This document shows positions 1 through 5,041 of a stretch of 5,087 nt of DNA, piece by piece. The translations under genes and the position numbers were made by a program. The stretch is from Duncaniella sp. (GTDB lineage: Bacteria > Bacteroidota > Bacteroidia > Bacteroidales > Muribaculaceae), in NCBI GenBank assembly GCA_029052375.1, contig JAIDJD010000382.1, positions 1-5,087 of the forward strand, read 5' to 3'. Below the pieces are notes generated by a model. It made no database searches, was not told the origin of the DNA, and was given only the letters and a program-made list of their open reading frames with translations. Every line of letters begins with the position of its first letter. Positions within the stretch are counted from its first letter, which is position 1.

Positions 1-1783
1 GGTTTGAGGCCTCGTTGGTGTCGATGCGGTCGAGGTTCATCACCTGGAGCAGAGGCTTGTTGGAGATGGAGGGTACGGGCAGGTAGTTGATTTCGGTGCC
101 GGTGGTGTCGCTCAGATACTTGATGTTGAGGCGGAAGTTCTGTTTCTGCACCTGGTAGGCTCCGAGCGAGTAGACGTTTTTCATCATCAGGTCCCACATA
201 GGCAGCGAAGGGTTTACCGTCGTGGACTTGAGCATCTTGAGGTAGAGCGACTGGTCTGTGGCGGTGATGTCTGCCGAGAACTCGCCCACCTGGTAGACCT
301 GGCCGTTGTATGTGTACTCGTAGGCCACGGCCAGCACCTCGTCGGCGCTCAGCGCGGCCTTGAGCGAGATGTAGCCGAGCGTGGAGTTGAGGGTATACTC
401 CGAGGAGGAGAGCAGGCGGGCCGACTCTACCTTCTCGTAGTCCTTGCCGCCGTCCACGCCATGGTCGGCGAGGGGGGCGAGGGTCTGTGTGACGGTGTTG
501 ATGTTGCGCGCGCCGGGATAGTCGGTCTTGATTATGGAGAGCAGGTTGTTGCTCTGGTTGGAGGGGACAGTGGCGCCGGGCGACGGTGTCCAGAAGTCCG
601 AGCCGAGGCGCGAGCTCTCGCCGAGGTCCATGAAGCCCACGAAGTTGCGGCTCTGGTCGAACCGGCTGTTCTTGTTGGTGATCCAGACCTCTATGCGCGT
701 GATTTTTATCCCCGACGATACGAAGGGGAGCTTGGAGGCAAAGCGGTCGTAGTTGTCGCGGAAGTAGTGGCCGAGGAAGAAGTGGCGGGTCTGGTCATAC
801 TGGTCGGCCTGCACCTTGAAGTCTGTGGTCTGAGAGCCGCCCTTGGAGCTGACCGAGGTCGACTGGGAGTTTTGCTGCGAGACGAGGGCCGTGGCCGTCA
901 GCTTGCCGAACTGGAGCTGTGTCTTGATGCCGAAGAGGGCCGTCGAGCCGCGTATCAGCGACGAGCCTGTGGTCATGGAGACGTTGCCCGCCTCGATGCT
1001 CTTGACTATGTCGTCTTCCTTGCCTTCGTAGGCCAGCTTGAGGTTCTTGGAGTCGAAGTCGAAGGTGGCGTCCGTGTTGTAGGTCATGTTGAACTTCATG
1101 CGGTCGCCTACAGAGGCCTGGATGGTGGCCTGTATCTTCTGGTCGAAGTCAAAGTAGGTCTTGCGCCTGGAGTTGACGGAGAGGGCTGGATTGTCTGTCT
1201 TGTTGGACTTCAGGCCCATCGAGAGCGAGACAGAGCCTTGTGTCTTGAGGCTCACGCCGCCCGGGCCGAAGATCTTCTCGAGCGGACCGAGGGCAAAGTT
1301 CATGTCGAGGATGTTGAAAGGCTCCTTGTCCGGCGAGTTGAGGGCCTCGGAGTTGCGCTGGCGGAAGTATCCGCGCATGGACAGGCGGTTCTGCCAGGCG
1401 TTGTACTGCTCTTCGGAGAGGTAGAACGGCGTGACGATGTCTGTCTCGCCCAGCCGTGTGCGCACGACATAGCATCCCAGCTCGGGGTCGTACTCCGTGA
1501 CGGTGGATATGTTGGAGGGCGAGGCGAGGTCTGCGGCATACTCTCTCTCCATCAGGTCTTCGTAGCTCTGCGGGAAAGCCTGGCTCACCGGGAAGGGCAT
1601 CATGATGGTGTCCGCAGGGTCTGCAGGCACGGGAGGGAGCACAGGCGGAGGCGGAGGCAACTCAGGTCCCTGGGCCGGGGTCTGAGGAGACGCATAGATA
1701 CGCGCGCCCGCGGCCACGGCGGCCAGGATGGCGCCGAGCGCAAGCAGCAAGGGGACGAGTATGTTTTTTCTGCGTTTCAGAAT
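1..1783 (-). CDS. sprA: SprA/Sov, type IX secretion outer-membrane translocon, N-terminal part (runs off left edge)
   Basis: SprA (Sov in Porphyromonas) is a giant outer-membrane beta-barrel, usually over 2,000 residues, that forms the translocation channel of the type IX secretion system. About 594 codons are visible. Residues 1-31 are a signal peptide (basic LKRRKN, then a Leu/Ala core), followed by a proline-rich linker at about 38-52. Family-typical segments follow: FNILDMNFALGPLEKIFG from 156, KTDNP, FDFD near 210, EAGNVSM near 264-270, LIRGSTALFGIKTQLQFGKL, HFFLGHYFRDNYD, and IEVWITN at 364-370. The frame is open to the window edge without a stop. The start is unusual: the in-frame upstream stop is TGA 1819-1817, and no ATG, GTG or TTG lies between it and TTG 1750, which would cut off the basic n-region. 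I place the start at ATT 1783; CTG 1780 is equally possible. The gene lies 55 nt downstream of ruvA on the same strand, so the two are probably co-transcribed. Family identity is firm; the start is uncertain. Confidence 0.93.
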   Translation of the reverse strand, partial: MLKRRKNILVPLLLALGAILAAVAAGARIYASPQTPAQGPELPPPPPVLPPVPADPADTIMMPFPVSQAFPQSYEDLMEREYAADLASPSNISTVTEYDPELGCYVVRTRLGETDIVTPFYLSEEQYNAWQNRLSMRGYFRQRNSEALNSPDKEPFNILDMNFALGPLEKIFGPGGVSLKTQGSVSLSMGLKSNKTDNPALSVNSRRKTYFDFDQKIQATIQASVGDRMKFNMTYNTDATFDFDSKNLKLAYEGKEDDIVKSIEAGNVSMTTGSSLIRGSTALFGIKTQLQFGKLTATALVSQQNSQSTSVSSKGGSQTTDFKVQADQYDQTRHFFLGHYFRDNYDRFASKLPFVSSGIKITRIEVWITNKNSRFDQSRNFVGFMDLGESSRLGSDFWTPSPGATVPSNQSNNLLSIIKTDYPGARNINTVTQTLAPLADHGVDGGKDYEKVESARLLSSSEYTLNSTLGYISLKAALSADEVLAVAYEYTYNGQVYQVGEFSADITATDQSLYLKMLKSTTVNPSLPMWDLMMKNVYSLGAYQVQKQNFRLNIKYLSDTTGTEINYLPVPSISNKPLLQVMNLDRIDTNEASN

Positions 1784-1838
1784 ATGTGCCTGTGATTGGT
1801 GGATGGGGTTTGTGGCTCAGAGGCCGCGGACGCGTACG

Positions 1839-2435
1839 TCACATCATCCCGAGAGCCGCCTTGATGGCGGCCTCCACGCGGATGGCCGGGTCGGCGTCGA
1901 AGACACGCTTGAGCACTTTCTGCGACTGTGCGCGCTGGAAGCCGAGGGCTGTGAGGGCGGCGAGAGCCTCCTCGTAGACGGCCGAGTCTCGCGATGGGAG
2001 TGACGACTGAGGTAATAACGCGTCGTCCTGCGGTTTTATTTTATCCTTGAGGTCAACAATTATGCGCTGGGCTGTCTTGGCGCCTATACCTTTGACGCTC
2101 TTCAGGCGGGTGTGGTCTCCGGAGGTGATGACGGATTTGAGCTCGGAGGGCGGAAGCGAGGAGAGTATCAGCATGGCGGTGCCCGGCCCGACGCCAGAGA
2201 CGCTGGTGAGCAGGCGGAAGAGGTCGCGCTCGCGTGCCTCGGCAAAGCCGTAGAGGGTCCATGCGTCCTCGCGTATCACTTCCTGTATCAGCAGTCTTAC
2301 CTCGCCCTTCATGTTCATGATGGCCTCGTAGGTGTTGAGCGAGATGAGGGTCATGTAGCCGATGCCGGCGGCGGTGTCGACCACGGCATAGGTAGGTGTC
2401 ACCTCGGCGAGCGGGCCTTTGATGTATTCAAACAT
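1839..2435 (-). CDS. ruvA: Holliday junction branch migration complex subunit RuvA
   Basis: RuvA binds four-way Holliday junctions as a tetramer and loads the RuvB hexameric motor for branch migration in recombinational repair. The 198-residue protein has the usual family length and three domains. An N-terminal OB-fold (about 1-62) ends in REDAWTLYGF, where E56-D57 correspond to the acidic-pin residues E55-D56 of E. coli RuvA. The middle domain carries two helix-hairpin-helix motifs, SGVGPGTA at 80-87 and KGIGAKTA at 115-122, which contact the DNA backbone. After a linker near 134-150 comes the small C-terminal domain III (YEEALAALTALGF...), which in the family binds RuvB. The ATG at 2435 is preceded by an AT-rich leader with no Shine-Dalgarno, as is normal in Bacteroidota. 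sprA follows 55 nt downstream; ruvB and ruvC are not in the window. No consensus promoter was found upstream, where a hairpin cluster lies. Confidence 0.97.
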   Translation of the reverse strand: MFEYIKGPLAEVTPTYAVVDTAAGIGYMTLISLNTYEAIMNMKGEVRLLIQEVIREDAWTLYGFAEARERDLFRLLTSVSGVGPGTAMLILSSLPPSELKSVITSGDHTRLKSVKGIGAKTAQRIIVDLKDKIKPQDDALLPQSSLPSRDSAVYEEALAALTALGFQRAQSQKVLKRVFDADPAIRVEAAIKAALGMM

Positions 2436-2486
2436 TGGAATTTAGTGTTTAGGAGTTTAGGGCCGGAGGGCCTGTGGTTTAGAGTT
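2436..2486 (-). repeat. Degenerate CTAAAC short repeats next to the ruvA start
   Basis: Read on the minus strand, the 50 bases before the ruvA ATG contain four copies of CTAAA: three full CTAAAC with 2-3 base spacers, and CTAAAT seven bases before the ATG. A small GC block containing GGCC-GGAG-GGCC lies between the outermost copy and the others. The copies are seen directly; a role as ruvA 5' leader or as replication-slippage sequence is inference. No promoter box was recognised in it. Confidence 0.5.
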
Positions 2487-2506
2487 TGGCAATGAGGCCG
2501 TGGCCG

Positions 2507-2532
2507 TGGCGTCCGGCAGGACGCCGGTTTAC
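2507..2532. repeat. Palindromic repeat, copy 1 (ruvA-proximal)
   Basis: A 26-nt unit whose core GGCGTCCGGCAGGACGCC (2508-2525) is a perfect 7-bp stem with a GGCA loop, followed by GGTTTAC. It matches the unit at 2593-2618 in 25 of 26 positions and in the same orientation. It is most like a REP-type extragenic palindrome. No T-tract follows on either strand, so it is not a typical terminator. Confidence 0.75.
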
Positions 2533-2538
2533 CAGTAA

Positions 2539-2572
2539 CCGGGTACGCCGGAGCTTGCGGAGGCGTGCCCGG
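2539..2572. repeat. Hairpin between the two palindromic repeats
   Basis: CCGGGTACGCC (2539-2549) pairs with GGCGTGCCCGG (2562-2572), giving an 11-bp stem with one wobble pair and a 12-nt loop (2550-2561). It sits almost centrally between the two palindromic repeats, so the region 2507-2618 forms a row of three hairpins. In addition, TACCAG at 2530-2535 is complementary to CTGGTA at 2587-2592, which could close the central section into a larger stem. No T-tract follows. Confidence 0.65.
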
Positions 2573-2592
2573 ACAGTCAAAATATCCTGGTA

Positions 2593-2618
2593 TGGCGTCC
2601 GGCAGGACGCCGATTTAC
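2593..2618. repeat. Palindromic repeat, copy 2 (rpsP-proximal)
   Basis: Second copy of the 26-nt unit, with identical core GGCGTCCGGCAGGACGCC at 2594-2611 followed by GATTTAC. The start-to-start distance to the other copy is 86 nt and the only difference is A for G at 2613. Two copies with no regular further spacing and a self-complementary core argue for an extragenic palindrome rather than CRISPR. Confidence 0.75.
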
Positions 2619-2672
2619 AAAACCGCCCTGTCGCTTCCCTTGTCATGCTCCGAAGATTGGTTGCCGATGTCC

Positions 2673-2720
2673 AATAAAAGACCACGGGGAACGGCCTTTG
2701 TGTCAGGACATTCCCCGTGG
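2673..2720 (-). terminator. Rho-independent terminator of rpsP
   Basis: On the minus strand, 27 bases after the rpsP stop, CCACGGGGAA (2720-2711) pairs perfectly with TTCCCCGTGG (2691-2682) around a 19-nt loop. The T-rich run TCTTTTATT follows at once. No T-tract follows in the plus direction. It should separate rpsP from the downstream ruvA-sprA pair, so ruvA probably needs its own promoter or read-through. Confidence 0.85.
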
Positions 2721-2747
2721 AATAGTTCAGGATGGGAAGCGAAGAGC

Positions 2748-3287
2748 TTACTCAGCTGCGGGAGCCTCCTCTGCGGGAGCCTCTTCTGCATTGGCGGCTG
2801 CCTCAGCCTCGGCTGCGGCGGCTGCTGCCTCGGCCTTCTTCTTGGCTACTGCCTCGGCCTTGGCCTTGTTCTGAGCCTGCTCGGCCTCGAGGCGGGCCTT
2901 GGCGGCCTCGTCCTTCTTGCCGGCGAGGTTGGCACGGAAGTTCTCCATGCTCTGCTCCTTGCGGGCCTTCCAGGCGTCGAAGCGACGCTGAGCCTCGGCC
3001 TCGTCAAAGGCGCCCTTCTTGACACCTCCCTGGAGGTGCTTCATCAGGAGCACACCCTCGTTGGAGAGGATGGTGCGTACGGTGTCGGTGGGCTGGGCAC
3101 CGACGTTAACCCAATACAAAGCACGCTCGAAATTGAGTGTTACTGTAGCAGGATTAGTGTTCGGATTATAAGAACCTATCCTTTCAATAAATCTACCATC
3201 TCGTGGTGCCCTGCTATCGGCGATAACAATTGGATAGAACGCATAGTTCTTGCGACCATGACGTTGCAGTCTGATTTTTGTTGCCAT
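2748..3287 (-). CDS. rpsP: 30S ribosomal protein bS16 with long Ala/Glu/Lys C-terminal tail
   Basis: bS16 binds 16S rRNA and helps assemble the small ribosomal subunit. The core is recognised from MATKIRLQRHGRKNYAFYPIVIADSRAPRDGRFIERIGSYNP at the N-terminus through WVNVGAQPTDTVRTIL to about residue 80-85. The 179-residue protein is about twice the length of the E. coli protein (about 80 residues). The extra part, from about residue 90, is highly charged and probably helical: EAQRRFDAWKARKEQ, then Lys/Ala/Glu stretches, ending acidic in AEEAPAEEAPAAE. Long bS16 tails are, to my knowledge, common in Bacteroidota, so this is a lineage trait rather than a fusion. The ATG is set by the leader: the promoter lies just upstream, giving a short AT-rich 5' UTR without Shine-Dalgarno. 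The gene appears monocistronic, with its own promoter and terminator. Confidence 0.96.
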   Translation of the reverse strand: MATKIRLQRHGRKNYAFYPIVIADSRAPRDGRFIERIGSYNPNTNPATVTLNFERALYWVNVGAQPTDTVRTILSNEGVLLMKHLQGGVKKGAFDEAEAQRRFDAWKARKEQSMENFRANLAGKKDEAAKARLEAEQAQNKAKAEAVAKKKAEAAAAAAEAEAAANAEEAPAEEAPAAE

Positions 3288-3315
3288 TGATTGTGTTTTG
3301 TATTTGAATCGGGCG

Positions 3316-3346
3316 CAAAATTATATAATATCTCTGAAAATTCCAA
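3316..3346 (-). promoter_or_regulatory. Bacteroidota-type promoter of rpsP
   Basis: On the minus strand TTGG (3346-3343) serves as -33 element, followed by exactly 19 bases and TAATTTTG (3323-3316), a full match to the Bacteroidota -7 consensus TAnnTTTG. Transcription would start near 3309, about 20 bases before the rpsP ATG. The flanks are AT-rich, unlike the GC-rich genes around. Confidence 0.85.
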
Positions 3347-3414
3347 CTCTCACGAGCGAAAACCCTGGCGGATTAACATTAATTGTGATAAATTAACCCG
3401 ACAGGAGCCCGCAG

Positions 3415-3447
3415 TGTGGCCTGAGGGCGGAAAAATGAGTAACTTTG
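3415..3447 (+). promoter_or_regulatory. Bacteroidota-type promoter touching the HAD gene start
   Basis: TAACTTTG (3440-3447) fits the -7 consensus TAnnTTTG and ends 4 bases before the ATG at 3452. The -33 element is weak: TGTG at 3415-3418 with a 21-base spacer is the best candidate. The expected start site falls at or just inside the ATG, so the transcript would be leaderless or nearly so. It diverges from the rpsP promoter in a shared 164-bp region. Confidence 0.7.
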
Positions 3448-3451
3448 CGGT

Positions 3452-4288
3452 ATGAAAACTCTTTTTGTCACAGACCTTGACGGCACCCTGCTTGGGAGCG
3501 ACTCGCGCGTCAGCGAGAAGAGCCGGGAGATAATCACAGACCTTACGCGCCGCGGCGGCCTCGTCACGGTGGCCACTGCGCGCACGCCTGCAACAGTCGA
3601 GCCCCTGCTGGCCGGGACGGAGACCGCCGTGCCGGCTGTGGTGATGACCGGGGCGTCGCTCTGGGACCGCCGGGGGCGCTGTTTCGTAGACCCTGTCCTG
3701 TTCGGGCAGGATAGCGTGGGGCCCGTCTCAGAGTGTTTCCTCGGCCACGGTGTATATCCCTTCATATATTCGGTGACGGATGACAACCGCCTGACCGTCT
3801 ACAGAGGCGAGGCGCCTCTGTCGCGCACCGAGGAGAACTTCTGCCGCGAGCGCCGCGGGCTTGCGCTCAAGCGCTTTGTCTTCAGCCGTCCCGGAGGATA
3901 TGGCGGGGCCTTCCCCGGCGCCATACTGCTCCTCGGGATATCCGCCATCGAGCGCATAGAGGCTCTCGCTGACGCGCTTAGAGGGCGCGGCGGACTCTCT
4001 GTCTCGGCCTACGCGGATATTTTCAATCCCAAGGTCGGATATATCGAGGTGTTCGCGGCCGGTGTGTCCAAGGCCGAGGCTGTGATGAGGCTCAAGCGCG
4101 AGACCGGGGCCGACCGTCTGGTGGTCTACGGCGACAACCTCAACGACCTGACCATGTTCGAGGTGGCGGACGAGGCCGTGGCCGTGGCCAATGCCCGCCC
4201 CGAGGTTAAGGAGCGGTCCGCGCGCGTCATAGGGCCCAACACGGCCGACGCTGTGGCGCGCGACATGGCTGAGGTCAGCGACCTTTGA
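3452..4288 (+). CDS. HAD-superfamily phosphatase, Cof/YidA-like (subclass IIB)
   Basis: A soluble Mg-dependent phosphohydrolase of the haloacid dehalogenase superfamily. Family members dephosphorylate sugar phosphates, flavin or pyridoxal phosphates and similar metabolites; the substrate cannot be told here. The 278 residues match the usual 260-290. All four HAD motifs are present: I, DLDGTL at 8-13 with nucleophile D8 and acid/base D10; II, TAR at 42-44; III, K207 in AAGVSKAEAV; IV, GDNLND at 227-232 with the metal-binding aspartates. The long insert between motifs II and III (about 65-190) is the alpha/beta cap typical of type IIB, and FNPKVGYIEVFAAGVSK before motif III is characteristic of Cof-like enzymes. 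The ATG at 3452 opens directly on the first beta strand (MKTLFVTDLDGT) and follows the promoter box, so no earlier start is likely. Its 3' end overlaps the convergent Nudix gene by 14 bp. Confidence 0.94.
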   Translation: MKTLFVTDLDGTLLGSDSRVSEKSREIITDLTRRGGLVTVATARTPATVEPLLAGTETAVPAVVMTGASLWDRRGRCFVDPVLFGQDSVGPVSECFLGHGVYPFIYSVTDDNRLTVYRGEAPLSRTEENFCRERRGLALKRFVFSRPGGYGGAFPGAILLLGISAIERIEALADALRGRGGLSVSAYADIFNPKVGYIEVFAAGVSKAEAVMRLKRETGADRLVVYGDNLNDLTMFEVADEAVAVANARPEVKERSARVIGPNTADAVARDMAEVSDL

Positions 4289-4829
4289 GGGCAAAGTATT
4301 TCCAGAGCGGGGCGCACATCAGAGCCTGCTTGAGCCCGTCGCGCCTGAGCATGGCGTAGACCTCGTCTTCGGTCATCAGCACCACCTCGATGTCTTCGGT
4401 CTTGTCGAGGTGCTGGTCTGCAATCTTCTCGACGCCTCGGGCTATATAGCAGTATGAGAGGTTGTTCTGGCTCCCGGGGTTGGCCGAGATTACCATAGAC
4501 AGCTCCCATTCGCCGCCGCCGAAGCCTGTCTCTTCGAGCAGTTCGCGCCTGGCGGCCTCGAGGGTGTCCTCGCCCTCCTCAACGACGCCTGCACACAGCT
4601 CGTCGGCTACGATGCCGAGGCCGTGGCGGTACTGGCGCACCATGACGAAGCGTCCGTCGCCGGTGATGGCTATGACGTTGATCCAGCGGGGATATTCAAG
4701 GACGTAGTATTCGGGATGTACTGTGCCGTCGGGGAGGCGGACGGTGTCGCGGCGGACGGTGAGCCAGGGGCGCTCGAAGAGATATTCGCTGTCGACGAGC
4801 TCCCACTTCATCTGTTCTTCTGTCTTCAT
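4275..4829 (-). CDS. Nudix hydrolase, ADP-ribose pyrophosphatase-like
   Basis: Nudix enzymes cleave nucleoside diphosphates linked to another group. This one probably splits ADP-ribose to AMP and ribose 5-phosphate, a house-cleaning role. The 184-residue protein carries a complete Nudix box at residues 81-103, G-x5-E-x7-RELLEETGF, including the metal-binding REx2EE glutamates E96, E99 and E100. P118 (in SANPGS) lies 15 residues after the box, the position taken as diagnostic of ADP-ribose pyrophosphatases. The preceding VMVRQYRHG and ADELCAG also fit that family, with Cys where many have Pro. Residues 1-45 form the N-terminal strand region. Start: ATG 4829; M7 (ATG 4811) is possible but less likely. 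No Shine-Dalgarno or TAnnTTTG box is visible, and a terminator lies just upstream, so the source of transcription is unclear. The substrate assignment is inference; Nudix membership is firm. Confidence 0.93.
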   Translation of the reverse strand: MKTEEQMKWELVDSEYLFERPWLTVRRDTVRLPDGTVHPEYYVLEYPRWINVIAITGDGRFVMVRQYRHGLGIVADELCAGVVEEGEDTLEAARRELLEETGFGGGEWELSMVISANPGSQNNLSYCYIARGVEKIADQHLDKTEDIEVVLMTEDEVYAMLRRDGLKQALMCAPLWKYFALKGR

Positions 4830-4850
4830 GTGCTTGATGTTGTTTTTGTC

Positions 4851-4889
4851 AAAACCCCGCCCGGGTGCCCTGGGGGCTCCCGGACGGGG
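4851..4889 (-). terminator. Rho-independent terminator downstream of the Lys-rich-tail gene
   Basis: On the minus strand CCCCGTCCGGG (4889-4879) pairs with CCCGGGCGGGG (4865-4855), an 11-bp stem with one wobble pair. The loop can form an extra GCCC-CCA-GGGC stem, and TTTT follows directly (4854-4851). It lies 45 bases after the stop of the upstream gene and about 20 bases before the Nudix ATG. Confidence 0.8.
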
Positions 4890-4904
4890 ATCTGTTCAGT
4901 CTGC

Positions 4905-4926
4905 CGGACCGCGGAGAGGCGGTCCG
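4905..4926. other. Short perfect hairpin after the Lys-rich-tail gene
   Basis: CGGACCGC (4905-4912) and GCGGTCCG (4919-4926) form a perfect 8-bp stem with a 6-nt loop, starting 7 bases after the stop codon of the minus-strand gene. No T-tract follows on the minus strand. With the stronger terminator at 4851-4889 it makes a tandem hairpin 3' end; it may protect the mRNA end or be a Rho-type or back-up element. Confidence 0.55.
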
Positions 4927-4933
4927 CTGAGGA

Positions 4934-5041
4934 TTATTTCTTAGCTGTCTTCTTGGCGGCAGGCTTCTTGGCCGCACACTTCTTGGCGGCGGGCTTCTTT
5001 GCTGCGGCGGGTTCGTCGCCGGCGAGGCCGGCCTCCACTTC
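4934..5041 (-). CDS. C-terminal end of an unidentified protein with Lys/Ala/Pro tail
   Basis: Only the last 35 codons and the TAA stop (4936-4934) are genomic. The peptide begins EVEAGLAGDEPAAAKK and continues as repeated KKPAAKK/KKCAAKK/KKTAKK units. Such histone H1-like basic tails are found on DNA- or RNA-binding proteins, for instance HU-like proteins, some DNA topoisomerase I C-termini and some ribosome-associated proteins; nothing here decides among them. A single Cys interrupts the otherwise Lys/Ala/Pro pattern. The reading frame is chosen because it alone gives the regular AAKK repeat and because a terminator follows its stop. The gene is cut at 5041, where adapter sequence begins; codons read in frame beyond that point are adapter, not protein. 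Confidence 0.7.
   Translation of the reverse strand, partial: EVEAGLAGDEPAAAKKPAAKKCAAKKPAAKKTAKK

Noticed and set aside
461..1795. Long plus-strand open frame of 444 codons
   Set aside because: It lies antisense to sprA. The minus-strand frame has clear SprA family segments and a signal peptide, while the plus translation is a repetitive Val/Gly/Glu/Arg-rich product typical of the shadow of a GC-rich gene.
2578..2584. Promoter for ruvA at TATTTTG on the minus strand
   Set aside because: It is one base short of TAnnTTTG and has no TTG at the -33 distance, so it is too weak to call.
2507..2618. Possible CRISPR array
   Set aside because: There are only two copies, the units are self-complementary, the spacer itself forms a hairpin, and no cas gene is present.
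2565..3290. Plus-strand open frame of 241 codons across rpsP
   Set aside because: It is antisense to bS16, with Leu/Gly-rich translation mirroring the Ala/Glu codons of the tail. It also starts inside the hairpin cluster and runs through the rpsP terminator.
3379..3396. Operator-like dyad TTAATT-N6-AATTAA in the divergent rpsP/HAD region
   Set aside because: It is a pure A/T dyad in an AT-rich spacer and could easily arise by chance; no regulator gene nearby supports it.
3728..4294. Minus-strand open frame of 188 codons
   Set aside because: It is antisense to the HAD gene, whose four catalytic motifs are all in the plus frame. The minus frame shows no recognisable family.
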